Shown one piece after another: positions 49,111 to 58,812 of a stretch of 64,000 nt of DNA (position 1 is the stretch's first letter; every line of letters begins with the position of its first letter). The position numbers and the translations under genes are program-made. The notes beneath the pieces were generated by a model. The model ran no database searches. It saw only the letters and a list, made by a program, of their open reading frames with translations, and was not told where the DNA came from. This stretch comes from Chloroflexota bacterium (GTDB lineage Bacteria > Chloroflexota > UBA6077 > FW602-bin22). The stretch spans positions 51,887 through 115,886 of the forward strand of contig SCUE01000017.1 in assembly GCA_004297775.1 (NCBI GenBank), written 5' to 3'.

Positions 49111-50166
49111 TCAACTCCTCGCCGAAGCCTCCGCGACGACGAGGCGTCCCTCGCGGTGGGCCCGGATGAACCCCATGCAGAACTCGTCCTCGCCCAGCAG
49201 CATTGCCCGGGCGAGCTGGTACGGCTCGGCCGAGCGGTCGAGCGCCCGGGCCGCGTCCAGATGAACCTGAGCCGGGTCCATGATCGCGCTGTCGATCCCG
49301 GCCTCGATCGCGAGCGCGAGAAAGACCTCGTTGACCAGCGCGCGACCTGGTAGCCCGAACGAGACGTTACTCAGCCCGCCGGTAATGTGGATCTCGGAAC
49401 CCATCTCCTGCCGAATCGTTCGGACGGCCTCGAGATACTGCCGGCCGGCCTGGTCGTCGACCGAGACCGGGATGACGAGCGGGTCGACGTAGAGGTCGGC
49501 CAGCGGGATGCCGTCAGCGTGGCCCAGCAGTTCACGGACGTTGGCGACCCGCTCGGCGGCGTCGCGCGGCAGGCTGGCCCGGCCGGCGGCCGTCACGACG
49601 ACCTGAGAATCGTGCTCGCGCGCCAACTCGAGCGCGCCGAGCCGTTCGAGCGAGGCCGAGTTGACCAGCGGCCGGCCGGCCCGGCGGTCGTAGGCACGCA
49701 AACCATCGCGCAGGATCTCCGCGTTCGAGGAGTCGACGCTGATCGGCACCGACGCGACCGCCTGAACCGTCTCGACCAGCCAGCGCATCGCCGCCCGCTG
49801 GACATCGCGGTCGGTCGCGACCTCGTCGACGTTCAGGTCGAGGAAGCTAGCGCCGGCCGCCACCTGACGCCGCGCGTCGGCTCGGACGTAGGCGGCGCCC
49901 TCTGCTCGCTCGTCCGGATCATCCGCGAGCCCCTTCCGCACCGCGATCATCACGTGCTTGATCTGGCCGCGCGCGTAGGCCTCGGTCTCGCGGAACCACG
50001 GCGGAACCGTCAGATAGCGAGTTCCCCCCGTCTCGTCGCGGAAGCGCACACCCTCGGACCCGTCGTCGAGCTGTGTGACGCGGCTGCCCTTCCTCGGCAC
50101 GACGCGGGTCGTGTGGAGCGTCTCGCCGACGATCGCGAAGCGCGGCGGCCGGCCGTGCTCGTTCAT
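49111..50166 (-). CDS. pterin-binding methyltetrahydrofolate methyltransferase (DHPS fold)
   Basis: 'GASFLDLNVDE', 'VPISVDSSNAEIL', 'HITGGLSNVSFGLPGR'. Confidence 0.87.
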   Translation of the reverse strand: MNEHGRPPRFAIVGETLHTTRVVPRKGSRVTQLDDGSEGVRFRDETGGTRYLTVPPWFRETEAYARGQIKHVMIAVRKGLADDPDERAEGAAYVRADARRQVAAGASFLDLNVDEVATDRDVQRAAMRWLVETVQAVASVPISVDSSNAEILRDGLRAYDRRAGRPLVNSASLERLGALELAREHDSQVVVTAAGRASLPRDAAERVANVRELLGHADGIPLADLYVDPLVIPVSVDDQAGRQYLEAVRTIRQEMGSEIHITGGLSNVSFGLPGRALVNEVFLALAIEAGIDSAIMDPAQVHLDAARALDRSAEPYQLARAMLLGEDEFCMGFIRAHREGRLVVAEASARS

Positions 50167-51764
50167 GAATTCTCCCTTTTCGACTGGTGGTCGCGGCCCA
50201 GGAAGCAGTTGGCCCAGGCCGACGTTCCGCGAAGGCCGCCATTCCGCACGACGATTGGGCGGTCGAGCATGGTCTCCGCCTCGCCGTACGCCTTGAGTCG
50301 CTCGTAGGCGCGAGCCCAGATGCACTCGCGATCGCTCACCTCGCAGAGCCCGGCGTGGGATCCGCCACAGGGGCCGTTACGCTGGTTCTTCGGGCACTGG
50401 GACTCGGGGCAGAGGTAGGCGATCTCGGGCAGCGAGCAGTCCCCGCAGTCGCGACAGCCAAACAGCGGAATCTTGACTGCCTGCTCGGCGACGTGCAGCC
50501 AGCGCCGCGCCGACGGTGCGTTGTCGATCCGCTCGTACAGCCGCCGTCCCAGTCGAAAGCCAACCGATCCCTCGGCGAACACGCGGTCGTGGACGCTCCG
50601 GTTGAGCCGGTAGGCCAGCGGCGCTCGCGCACGTCGCGCCCGTCGAGCCTCGGGCGTCCGATCGGCCAGATAGTCGCGATTGATCTCGTTCGAGTTGAGT
50701 CCGGTCGCGTCGTCTGGCGCGAAGTAGTAGAACTCGCCCGGCTGGGCGAATTGGATCTCGCCGGCGAAGCTCCGCCAGTCGTCGCGCCCGAAAGCATCCG
50801 CCATCGCGAAGATCGTCTCGACTTCGTCCGGCTTGAGGTGGCCGCCGAGGTAGGCGCCGCGGTAGCCGAGCCCGCGCGCGATCGCGACTTGCCTGGCGGC
50901 CAGTTCGTGGAAGAAGCGCTTGCCCTTGTCCGGCGATGCGGCCTGCCGTTCGACCAGCGCCAGTAGCTCGTCGGTCACCACCACGCCGGGCACCGCGCCT
51001 CGGTGAAAATAGCGCGCCATCGGCACCGACAGCCGGCAGACATTGGCGATCAATGGAACGTCGAGCCCCATGAGCGTCGTGTACCGGCGAAGCTCGTCGA
51101 ACTTGCGCGCGTCGAAGCCAATCTGGCTGATCGCGAACGCGGCGCCGGCCGCGATTTTGCGCGCCAGCTTGAAGTACTGTGGCATCAGCTCGCGCTCGTA
51201 CCGCTTGAAGGGTGAGACCGCCGCGCCGAGGAAGAAGCTCGTCGGCGGCAGCGTCGACGCGGCGGTGCGCAGCCCTCGATTCATCTCGCGCAGCAACTCC
51301 AGCAGGGCGATCGCGTCGAAGTCGAAGACTGGTGCACCCTGGCCGCGGTAGCCACTGCCTGGATAGTCGCCCGAGAGGCACAGCACGTTCTCGAAGCCGG
51401 CCGCCGCCAGCGCCCAGGCGCGGCTCTCCAACCCGTTGCGGTTGAGATCCTTGCAGGAGAGGTGGACCATCACCTCCTGGCCCTGGGCGCGCAGCCGCGC
51501 GCCCAGCGATTCCGGGGCCAGACCGGGGTGGCCGCCGGCGTTGTCGGTGATGCTGAGCGCGTGGACCGTACCCATGCGCGCCAGGTCGGTCCCGAGCGCA
51601 ACGACGCGCGCGGCGTTCGCGGCCGCCAGTGGTCCGCGCGTCGTGACCAGCTCGACGATCCGGACGAAGGTCGTCGGCTCGACCAGATGCGCGCGCAGCG
51701 ACCCGGGCCGCGCGGTCTGAGCCGACGAAGCGGCTACCTCGCCAGGCTCGACGCCAACGACCAT
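50163..51764 (-). CDS. methylenetetrahydrofolate reductase with C-terminal Zn/MetV-like domain
   Basis: MTHFR-like N-terminal part; C-terminal 'CRDCGDCSLPEIAYLCPESQCPKNQRNGPCGGSHAGLCEV'. Confidence 0.87.
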   Translation of the reverse strand: MVVGVEPGEVAASSAQTARPGSLRAHLVEPTTFVRIVELVTTRGPLAAANAARVVALGTDLARMGTVHALSITDNAGGHPGLAPESLGARLRAQGQEVMVHLSCKDLNRNGLESRAWALAAAGFENVLCLSGDYPGSGYRGQGAPVFDFDAIALLELLREMNRGLRTAASTLPPTSFFLGAAVSPFKRYERELMPQYFKLARKIAAGAAFAISQIGFDARKFDELRRYTTLMGLDVPLIANVCRLSVPMARYFHRGAVPGVVVTDELLALVERQAASPDKGKRFFHELAARQVAIARGLGYRGAYLGGHLKPDEVETIFAMADAFGRDDWRSFAGEIQFAQPGEFYYFAPDDATGLNSNEINRDYLADRTPEARRARRARAPLAYRLNRSVHDRVFAEGSVGFRLGRRLYERIDNAPSARRWLHVAEQAVKIPLFGCRDCGDCSLPEIAYLCPESQCPKNQRNGPCGGSHAGLCEVSDRECIWARAYERLKAYGEAETMLDRPIVVRNGGLRGTSAWANCFLGRDHQSKRENS

Positions 51765-53368
51765 GACACCTCCTCTCGTCGGGCGGCCGAGCGTGTGGAC
51801 TGGAACAAACAGCCCTCGACGAAGACGTCGAAGAAGTCGGGCTCCTCCTCCAGCTCGAGGTGCTCGATTCGTCGGGCGAGCCGCTCGGCGGCCGCCCGCT
51901 TCTGAGTCGAGAGGAGCATCATCACCGCGCCCTCCAGCGCCGCGTTGCCGACCTTGACGATTCGATCGTGGGGGAGGTCTGGCAAGAAGCCGATCGCGAT
52001 CGCGTTGGCGACGTCTACCCTGTTCGCAAAGCCGCCGGCCAGGTAGACGCGCCGCAGCCCCTCTGGCGGGATGCCGAGGGCGCGCAGCGCGATCAACTGC
52101 CCGGCATAGTTGGCCGCCTTGGCCTGGGCGAGCTGGCTGACGTCGCTGCGCGAGAACGTGATGCCATGCTCGGGCACGAGCGCGACCTCGGCCGCCCCAT
52201 TGGCAAAGACGCCACGCCGATCCATCCGGTCGCTACGCCGCATTTCGGCCAGCAGGTCGATCAGGCCCGAGCCGCAGATCCCCTCGGGTCTCGCCCCACC
52301 GATCGCTCGCCATTCGAAACGGCCGCCGCGCCAGTGCACCGACTCGATCGCCCCCGCGCAGCCGGGCATGCCGAACCGGACGCCGCCCCCTTCAAAGGCC
52401 GGCCCGGCCGGGCAAGACGCCGCCACGATGCGGTGGGCGTCGCCGACCACGACCTCGGTATTGGTTCCAACGTCGACCAACATAATCGGGCCGTCATCGT
52501 CCGCCAGTTCATCCATGCCGATCGCGAGCAGGCCAGCGACCGCGTCAGCGCCGACATGCGACCCGATCAGGGGCGCGCCGTAGGCCGTCGCGGCCGAGTT
52601 GACGTGCAGTCCGAGCGGCCGCGGGCTGGCCTCGATCGCGGTCGTGCACCGCTCGCCGCGCCGGAGCGCCAGCTCGGTCGTCGATCTGAATGGTCGCTGG
52701 CCGATCGACTGGACGTCCAGGCCGAAGAAGAGGTCGCGCATGGTCGGGTTGCCGACCGCGACCACCTCATAGATCAACCGGCGGGCGACCCGGAACTGGC
52801 GGCAGAGCTCGCGGATCTCGGCGTCGATCGCCCGGACGATCGCTTGATGGAGCTCGGCGCGGAACGGCCCGCCGTCGTAGGAGATGCGGTGCAGCACGTC
52901 GGCGCCGCCGAAGCGCTGGGGATTCTCGAACGCGCTGGTGTGCCGGACCGCGCCGCTCTCCAGGTCGACCAGGCTAAGGGCGACTGTGGTGGTGCCGATG
53001 TCGACCGCGAGGCCGTAGATCCCGCCGCGGTATGCGTCGATCGGTCGGCCGTCACGCCAGACCGCGTCGCCGACGCGGCGCACCGGCGGTTCGAGCGCGA
53101 CCGGGCGGCGCCGCCCCTCGGCAACGATCTGGAGCCGGCGCTTGAGCGGCGCGAAGGCGATCTCGCGCCGCGGGTCGAGTACGCGGGCCTGGCAGGCAAG
53201 CCGATAGCCGCCGCGCAGGAAGCTCTCGGCCTCAGTCGGTGGCGCGAGCGCCTCGGCGCCCCGGCTGACCTCGACGACGCACTCGTGGCACGTCCCGTTC
53301 CGGCCACACGAGGTCGGCACGCGGATCGCCTGCGCGTCGGCCCGGTCGAAGAGGGTCGGCGGCGTCAT
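51734..53368 (-). CDS. RACo-like ASKHA ATPase / corrinoid-activation ferredoxin protein
   Basis: 'PTSCGRNGTCHECVVEV' 2Fe-2S; 'GLAVDIGTTTVALSLVDLESG'; 'GICGSGLIDLLAEM'. Confidence 0.9.
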   Translation of the reverse strand: MTPPTLFDRADAQAIRVPTSCGRNGTCHECVVEVSRGAEALAPPTEAESFLRGGYRLACQARVLDPRREIAFAPLKRRLQIVAEGRRRPVALEPPVRRVGDAVWRDGRPIDAYRGGIYGLAVDIGTTTVALSLVDLESGAVRHTSAFENPQRFGGADVLHRISYDGGPFRAELHQAIVRAIDAEIRELCRQFRVARRLIYEVVAVGNPTMRDLFFGLDVQSIGQRPFRSTTELALRRGERCTTAIEASPRPLGLHVNSAATAYGAPLIGSHVGADAVAGLLAIGMDELADDDGPIMLVDVGTNTEVVVGDAHRIVAASCPAGPAFEGGGVRFGMPGCAGAIESVHWRGGRFEWRAIGGARPEGICGSGLIDLLAEMRRSDRMDRRGVFANGAAEVALVPEHGITFSRSDVSQLAQAKAANYAGQLIALRALGIPPEGLRRVYLAGGFANRVDVANAIAIGFLPDLPHDRIVKVGNAALEGAVMMLLSTQKRAAAERLARRIEHLELEEEPDFFDVFVEGCLFQSTRSAARREEVSWSLASSLAR

Positions 53369-54123
53369 CACGGGCGCGGACCCGGCTCGGCCGCGACGAT
53401 TCGCTCGTCGTAGGTCGCGACCAGGCACTGGCCGGGCTGGACGACCTGGAAGTCCGCGTCGTCCCATTCGCCGTGCACCAGCCGGCGGATCAGGTTCAGG
53501 TCGCCGCGCAGCAGATCGAATCGCCAGCCGCGCTCCTCGGCGTCGCGACGCGCCCGACCCTCGAAATCATCCGACTTGCCAAGCGGCATGTCGATGTACG
53601 CGGCGCGCTGATAGTGGCGCTGCCACGAGCCCAGCACTTCGAGCAGGTACTGGGCGTTGTCCTCGCCGTACTTGGCGACAAGCTCCTCGTACGTATCGTT
53701 GATCGGCGTTGTCGAGCCGAGCGCGACGATTCGTCCCTTGACCCGCCCGCCCGTCCCACCGCGCTCGAGGTACTCGTCCGAGTAGTAGAACGTGCCGGGC
53801 GTGCCGGTGAACTCCGCCTGATACCGAGCGCGCGAGCCGAGATAGAGGGTGATGCAATCGTGCGCGCGCGGCACGACCAGCGGGATCTCGCGCGCCCGGA
53901 GGCCGTCGAGCGAGCGGTTGCAGAGGCCGTAGACGAGCGCGATCGCGTCGAACGCGCTCGCCGGCGTCGCGTCGATCCGCGCCTGGAGCGTCTCGCGTAG
54001 CGTCGCGGCGACGTCGTGCAATCCCTTGTCGACCAGCTCGACATCGACGACGTGGGGCGCGAAGGCGGCGTTCAAATAGACCGCGCGGGCGAAGACCTCG
54101 CAGGTGATCGCCTTAAGCCGCAC
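53368..54123 (-). CDS. DUF1638 protein
   Basis: 'LKAITCEVFARAVYL', 'VYGLCNRSLDGLRAREIPLVVPRAHDCITLYLGS'. Confidence 0.85.
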   Translation of the reverse strand: MRLKAITCEVFARAVYLNAAFAPHVVDVELVDKGLHDVAATLRETLQARIDATPASAFDAIALVYGLCNRSLDGLRAREIPLVVPRAHDCITLYLGSRARYQAEFTGTPGTFYYSDEYLERGGTGGRVKGRIVALGSTTPINDTYEELVAKYGEDNAQYLLEVLGSWQRHYQRAAYIDMPLGKSDDFEGRARRDAEERGWRFDLLRGDLNLIRRLVHGEWDDADFQVVQPGQCLVATYDERIVAAEPGPRP

Positions 54124-55261
54124 TGGTCGTCTCCGGCACCCGAATTGGGTAAGTGCCAAGAGTCTCGACCAGCTCCGTGATTCGCTCGACCCGCTCGATC
54201 AGCGAATGCGGCATGACGTTGTCGGCCACACCGAGGATGAACGCGTCGCCTGGCGCGATTGTCCGGAAGACGTCGCGTACGAACGCCTCGAACTCGGCCT
54301 CCGGCGTCGTCTCCTCGAGGATGACAGATGGGATGCCACCCCAGATGATCACGTCGGTCCCCCAGGCCGCGCGCGCCTCGGCCAGCGTGCACGTGACCAT
54401 CGGCGCGGTCGTGAAGCACTCGGCCATGTCGAACCCGGCCTCCCTGGTCTGGCGCAGGATCAGGCGCGTATCGTCGTCGGCGTGGCAGGCCAGCGACTTG
54501 CCGTGAGAATGCAGGACCGCCGACATCTCCTGGTAGAACGGTGTGATGTAGCGCTCGAAGAGACGCGGCGGCGTCATTTGAGAATCGAAGTGGACCCCGT
54601 GCAAGAAGAGCCGGGCCGGCGAATGCGCCAGGACCGGCCAGAGCCGCTCGCGCTCGACGTCGGTCATGACCTTGAACAGCCGTTCGACCCGAGCGGGCCG
54701 GTCGTTCAATTCGAAGTAGGCGCGGTCGTAGCCGACCAGCCGGAGCGCGAAGTGGTGGAACGGGCAGTCGCCGGCCGCCACCATTGGCAGACCGTCGTCA
54801 CCGATCTTCGTCTCGTAGGCGCGGTACTCCTCATAGGTCGGATCGTAGTGGGTGTGCTCGACGACGTACTCCCAGATGTCGTAGTCGCGCTCGCTCTGGA
54901 TCGGGTGGACCAGATCGATCCCGCTGTCGGCGTAGCCGGTGAGGTGCTGCTCGATCACCCGCCGGCGCGTTGCCGTCCCGACCGGAGTGACGTACTCGGT
55001 GACCTCGTCGGTGCCCTCCTGGCGGACGACGATCTCCATCCCCTCATACCGCTCCCGAAAGACGCGCCCGGCTCGTGCCGGCGTGCCGAGCCGCAGCGCC
55101 TGCTCGACCTCACGCAGTGTCATGCCGCGGAAGCGCGTCGGCATCGTGCCCTCGGCCAGCCGGGCGTTGTGCCAGAGCTGCAAGCGTGGAATCCATGGAA
55201 TCCGATCGGGGCTCTTGCCGTCGAGGACGGCGAGCAACCGCTCGCGGTTGGTCATAGCCAT
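54113..55261 (-). CDS. UroD-superfamily methyltransferase
   Basis: 'MTNRERLLAVLDGKSPDRIPWIP', 'CHADDDTRLILRQTREAGFDMAECFTTAPM'. Confidence 0.87.
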   Translation of the reverse strand: MAMTNRERLLAVLDGKSPDRIPWIPRLQLWHNARLAEGTMPTRFRGMTLREVEQALRLGTPARAGRVFRERYEGMEIVVRQEGTDEVTEYVTPVGTATRRRVIEQHLTGYADSGIDLVHPIQSERDYDIWEYVVEHTHYDPTYEEYRAYETKIGDDGLPMVAAGDCPFHHFALRLVGYDRAYFELNDRPARVERLFKVMTDVERERLWPVLAHSPARLFLHGVHFDSQMTPPRLFERYITPFYQEMSAVLHSHGKSLACHADDDTRLILRQTREAGFDMAECFTTAPMVTCTLAEARAAWGTDVIIWGGIPSVILEETTPEAEFEAFVRDVFRTIAPGDAFILGVADNVMPHSLIERVERITELVETLGTYPIRVPETTSAA

Positions 55262-55294
55262 TGCCCTCTCCCTCCAGCGCGGCGATCGGTCCGC

Positions 55295-55942
55295 TCAGGC
55301 AACCCGCGCGGTCAGCAACCCTTCGAGGATGTCAACCGCCGTCGCGGCGTCGGACGCGAAGCCGTCGGCGCCGATTTGCCGGGCGTAGCGATCGGTGACC
55401 GGCGCGCCACCGACGACAACGACGACGCGGTCGCGCAGGTTGGCCGCTCGGAGCGCCTCGATCACGGCCGGCATGTTCGTCATCGTCGTGGTCAGAAGGG
55501 CAGATAGGGCGAGGACTCCGGCCTCGCGCTCGACAACCGCCTCGACGAACCGCTCGGGTGAGACGTTCGCGCCTAGGTCGAAGACCTCGTAGCCGGCGCC
55601 TTCGAGCATCATCGCGACGAGGTTCTTGCCGATGTCGTGCAGGTCGCCCTGGACCGTGCCGATCACCACCCGCGGGCGCTCGCCGGCCCGACTCTCGGAG
55701 ACGGCTAGAAGCGGCTTGAGTATGCCGAGCGCGGTGCGCATGGCCCGAGCGGCCAGCAGCATCTCGGGGACGTAGTATTCCTCGCGCTTGAAGCGCTCGC
55801 CGACCTCGTGCATGCCCGGCACGAGCGCCTGGTTGATCATCGTCAGTGGCGGAAAGCCGGCGGCCAGCCCTTCCCGCGTCAGGGCCTCGGCCTTCCTGGC
55901 GTTGCCTTCGATGACCGCTGCCTCCAGGTCGCGTAGCTCCAC
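55295..55942 (-). CDS. corrinoid (B12-binding) methyltransferase protein
   Basis: 'GTVQGDLHDIGKNLVAMMLEGAGYEVFDLGANVSPERFVE' (DxHxxG). Confidence 0.94.
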   Translation of the reverse strand: MELRDLEAAVIEGNARKAEALTREGLAAGFPPLTMINQALVPGMHEVGERFKREEYYVPEMLLAARAMRTALGILKPLLAVSESRAGERPRVVIGTVQGDLHDIGKNLVAMMLEGAGYEVFDLGANVSPERFVEAVVEREAGVLALSALLTTTMTNMPAVIEALRAANLRDRVVVVVGGAPVTDRYARQIGADGFASDAATAVDILEGLLTARVA

Positions 55943-55988
55943 GTGCTCCCTCCTTCGCCGGGTTTGCTCAGATCCGCACCGGTGCCGA

Positions 55989-57041
55989 CTACTCGTACCG
56001 GCATTCCTCGCGGGCGGTCTCGTACATCGCCAGGATGTTGTCGATCGGGACGTCCGGCAGCAGCGAGTGGCTGCAGCTCAAGATGTAACCACCGCCGGCG
56101 CCCAGGACGCGGAACCGATCGCGCACCTCGTTGCGAACGTCCTCGACCGTGCCGAACGGCAGCGTCTGCTGGATATCGATCGCGCCGTGGAAGACCAGCC
56201 GCTCGCCGAAGTCGCGTTTCAGACCGGCCGGTTCCATTCCGACCGCGCCGACCTGGATCGGATTGAGGATCTCCAGGCCCATGTCGATCAGATCGGGGAT
56301 CACGGCGCGGATCGCGCCGTCGCTGTGCAGCATGACGTGGACGCCATGCTCGTGGGCACAGCGGATAAGCCGCTCGAACGGCGGGCGGACGAACTCGCGC
56401 CACATGGCTGGCTGAATCATCAGGCTGCGCTGCGTGCCGAAGTCGGACACCATCTGGACGACGTCCTGTTCGCCCGGCGCGGCCGCGTACAGCCGCCGCA
56501 TGATCGCCTCGTTGTAGTCGGCCACCTTCCCGAGCAGGAAGTGGATCAGGTCGGGCTCATCGTAGAGCCAGGCGAAGAACTTCTCGAAGCCGATTATCTC
56601 GATTGCGTCGAAGAAGACCCGGCAACTCGGGCCGCCGAACCGGGCGTGATCGCCGGCCGCGCGAACCCGCTCGACCCAGGCCGCGACATCGACCGCGTCG
56701 GGATCAGGCCAGGGGTGCGCTTCGAGGTCGGCTCGGCAAGTCGCGTCGGCAAGCGGATGACCGGTGGTGTAGCCGCCATGCGCGCCGGTCCGCCGAACGC
56801 CCCAGACATTATCGCTCAGATCGCCATCGGGTAGACGCCGTTCGTACGCGGCGCCGTCGTGGTACGGCACGGCGATCCAGCGAATATCGACGCCGAGCGC
56901 CTCCATGAGCGCCGCATCGTCCGGCACGCCCAGCCGCTGGCGCAGCGCCGCCGAGACGGGTGGCTCGGCTCGATAATCGAGTGGCAGCCGGTCGGGCCGG
57001 CCGTGGTCGATCGCAGCCAGAATCCGCTCGCGTCCGTTCAC
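55989..57041 (-). CDS. second UroD-superfamily methyltransferase
   Basis: 'MNGRERILAAIDHGRPDRLPLDY', 'HVMLHSDGAIRAVIPDLIDMGLEILNPIQ'. Confidence 0.88.
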   Translation of the reverse strand: MNGRERILAAIDHGRPDRLPLDYRAEPPVSAALRQRLGVPDDAALMEALGVDIRWIAVPYHDGAAYERRLPDGDLSDNVWGVRRTGAHGGYTTGHPLADATCRADLEAHPWPDPDAVDVAAWVERVRAAGDHARFGGPSCRVFFDAIEIIGFEKFFAWLYDEPDLIHFLLGKVADYNEAIMRRLYAAAPGEQDVVQMVSDFGTQRSLMIQPAMWREFVRPPFERLIRCAHEHGVHVMLHSDGAIRAVIPDLIDMGLEILNPIQVGAVGMEPAGLKRDFGERLVFHGAIDIQQTLPFGTVEDVRNEVRDRFRVLGAGGGYILSCSHSLLPDVPIDNILAMYETAREECRYE

Positions 57042-57273
57042 GCTTCCCCCGCACCGGCTCTCACGACGGAATACACCCTGGCGCCGACGAGGGCATCAGG
57101 GTTTTCCCCGGATGCTGCCACGAATGTGCCCAGCCGACCGACCGCGACCTCCGCGGCGGCGACCTCAAGCGTGAGCGGGGGCCTACCGGACACTGACGGC
57201 CGCCGTGGACGGAGGAACCCGAAGCTTCTCCGTCCGCGGCTCGTTTCCCGCAAGGGCCATCCGCGGACGAGCT

Positions 57274-57777
57274 CTATCCGCCAGTTCTGGCGAACCATCG
57301 CCGGTCCGCCAGGACGACCGACGTCTCGCGCTGGCGGGCCGGGACAGTCCAGTACGTCGTGAGCAATCGCTCCTTCTCGTCTGGCGATACCAGCCGGAAC
57401 CCGTGGCGCTCGTAGAAGCGGACCGCCCATTCCGCGGCTGCCCAGGTGCCGATCATCACGGGGGTGCTCGTCAACGCGAGTAGGTGCTGGAGGAGCGCGC
57501 CGCCGAAGCCTTTGCGCTGCCAGGCGGTCCGCACGTAGGCGTGCCGGATGAGCGTCACGTCGCGGACCGGCTGCACGCCCATCACACCGACCAGCTCGCC
57601 ATCGACCTCCTGACCCCAGAACTCCACACCAGCGGCCAACTCCTGCCGCAGCGCGTCTTCGGGCATATAGGGCTCGTGCCAGCGGTCCGGCGGGATGATG
57701 CCCCGATAGGCCTCGGCCCCGTCGATGACTACCGCCAGGATCGCGGCGAGGTCGTCTGGATCGAGGCGCCGAATCAC
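57274..57777 (-). CDS. GNAT family N-acetyltransferase
   Basis: 'HAYVRTAWQRKGFGGALLQHLLAL'. Confidence 0.88.
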   Translation of the reverse strand: MIRRLDPDDLAAILAVVIDGAEAYRGIIPPDRWHEPYMPEDALRQELAAGVEFWGQEVDGELVGVMGVQPVRDVTLIRHAYVRTAWQRKGFGGALLQHLLALTSTPVMIGTWAAAEWAVRFYERHGFRLVSPDEKERLLTTYWTVPARQRETSVVLADRRWFARTGG

Positions 57778-57806
57778 CGGGACATTATCTCAATGCTCCA
57801 ACCACA

Positions 57807-58268
57807 TCAGACGTTTTCGGCCGTGGCAATGATGAACCCCATTTGCGCGAAGTGACTATCGAACGTAAACGCCAGCGTGATGCCGAGCCTTCTCATCAAC
57901 GCGAAGCTCGTCGCGTCCGCGAAACTGAAGTCCTTGTCGTCGTATCGAAACAGTATCTCGAGCGCGGCTTGCTCGTCGGCCGGCCTGACACGGACTCGGG
58001 CGATGCGACTCGCCTCGACCTCGCTTAAGAAGCGCAGCCCAGCATTGATGCCAATCCCGGAGACGATCAAGGCGTGCGATTCGACGACAACAGTGTTCGA
58101 TGTGAATTGGCCATACCCAACCTCGACCAGTCGGTCCAGAATCGCGATCGCGTCTTGGTGATGGTCGTCGTTTTCGTCGGCAAGCGCACCGAAAGCCGAC
58201 GTATCAATGAACACACGCCGACTCGCTCGTGACCTGGGAATCCGGTTCGCGGCAGCGCGTCGCGGCAC
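57807..58268 (-). CDS. PIN-domain protein
   Basis: 'VFIDTSAFGALADENDDHHQDA', 'DFSFADATSFALMRRLGITLAFTFDSHFAQMGF'. Confidence 0.87.
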   Translation of the reverse strand: MPRRAAANRIPRSRASRRVFIDTSAFGALADENDDHHQDAIAILDRLVEVGYGQFTSNTVVVESHALIVSGIGINAGLRFLSEVEASRIARVRVRPADEQAALEILFRYDDKDFSFADATSFALMRRLGITLAFTFDSHFAQMGFIIATAENV

Positions 58269-58486
58269 TAATGCTTCCTTGTCGACAGCCCTCCTGGCGT
58301 GCTGCTCTTGCCCAGTCCGACGATGCGAAAGAGGCTGTCCCCTTTGACGATTTTCCCCGCGCTCCGCCGACTGAGCACCGTCGCGGCGGCGCTTCTTTCG
58401 CTCTTGGTGGAGTGTGGGTTGCTCAGCACCTTACCCGCGCGGCTCGCCGCCACTCGATTCGCGCCCTTGGGCACGCTTCTTACCAT
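58268..58486 (-). CDS. small basic protein, putative antitoxin partner of PIN gene
   Basis: 72 aa, Lys/Arg/Ser/Ala-rich; adjacent to PIN gene. Confidence 0.5.
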   Translation of the reverse strand: MVRSVPKGANRVAASRAGKVLSNPHSTKSERSAAATVLSRRSAGKIVKGDSLFRIVGLGKSSTPGGLSTRKH

Positions 58487-58632
58487 GTGCGCAACCTCCG
58501 GCTATCAAGCATACGACAGCGTCGCATCCTACCGAGGGCACGATCGCCACTTTTCACCCTCGATGCCGACTTCGTCTCCATCACGGCGCCCTCTCGTCGT
58601 GAGTCGGGTCGGCGACAGCGCGTCGTCGCCGT

Positions 58633-58680
58633 GTCCAGTTCTTCGTCGACGGGCGGCTCGACGCTCGGGGCGCGCGCGGC
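58633..58680 (+). pseudogene. capsid 3'-tail relic G (weak)
   Basis: VQFFVDGRLDARGARG versus VHVFGDGWLDYRGAYG (relic D); 37/48 nt identical, ungapped, by manual count. Confidence 0.45.
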
Positions 58681-58735
58681 CTGGCGGCGAGGTCGTCAGG
58701 ACCGAGGCGCCGAATCACCGGCGCATTATCTCGGT
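58681..58735 (-). pseudogene. 5' fragment of GNAT gene
   Basis: VIRRLGPDDLAA on minus strand matches MIRRLDPDDLAA, the start of 57274-57777. Confidence 0.65.
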
Positions 58736-58812
58736 GCGCGCGGCGCTGATGGCCGTGGCACGCGACGCGCATCGGCAATCACGACCAAAGCGGACGCAAT
58801 CAAGACCACTGT

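Noticed and set aside
51860-53413. 517-aa plus-strand ORF opposite the RACo-like gene
   Set aside because: Antisense shadow ORF of biased composition; real coding on minus strand. The same applies to 54104-55507 and 4265-5434.
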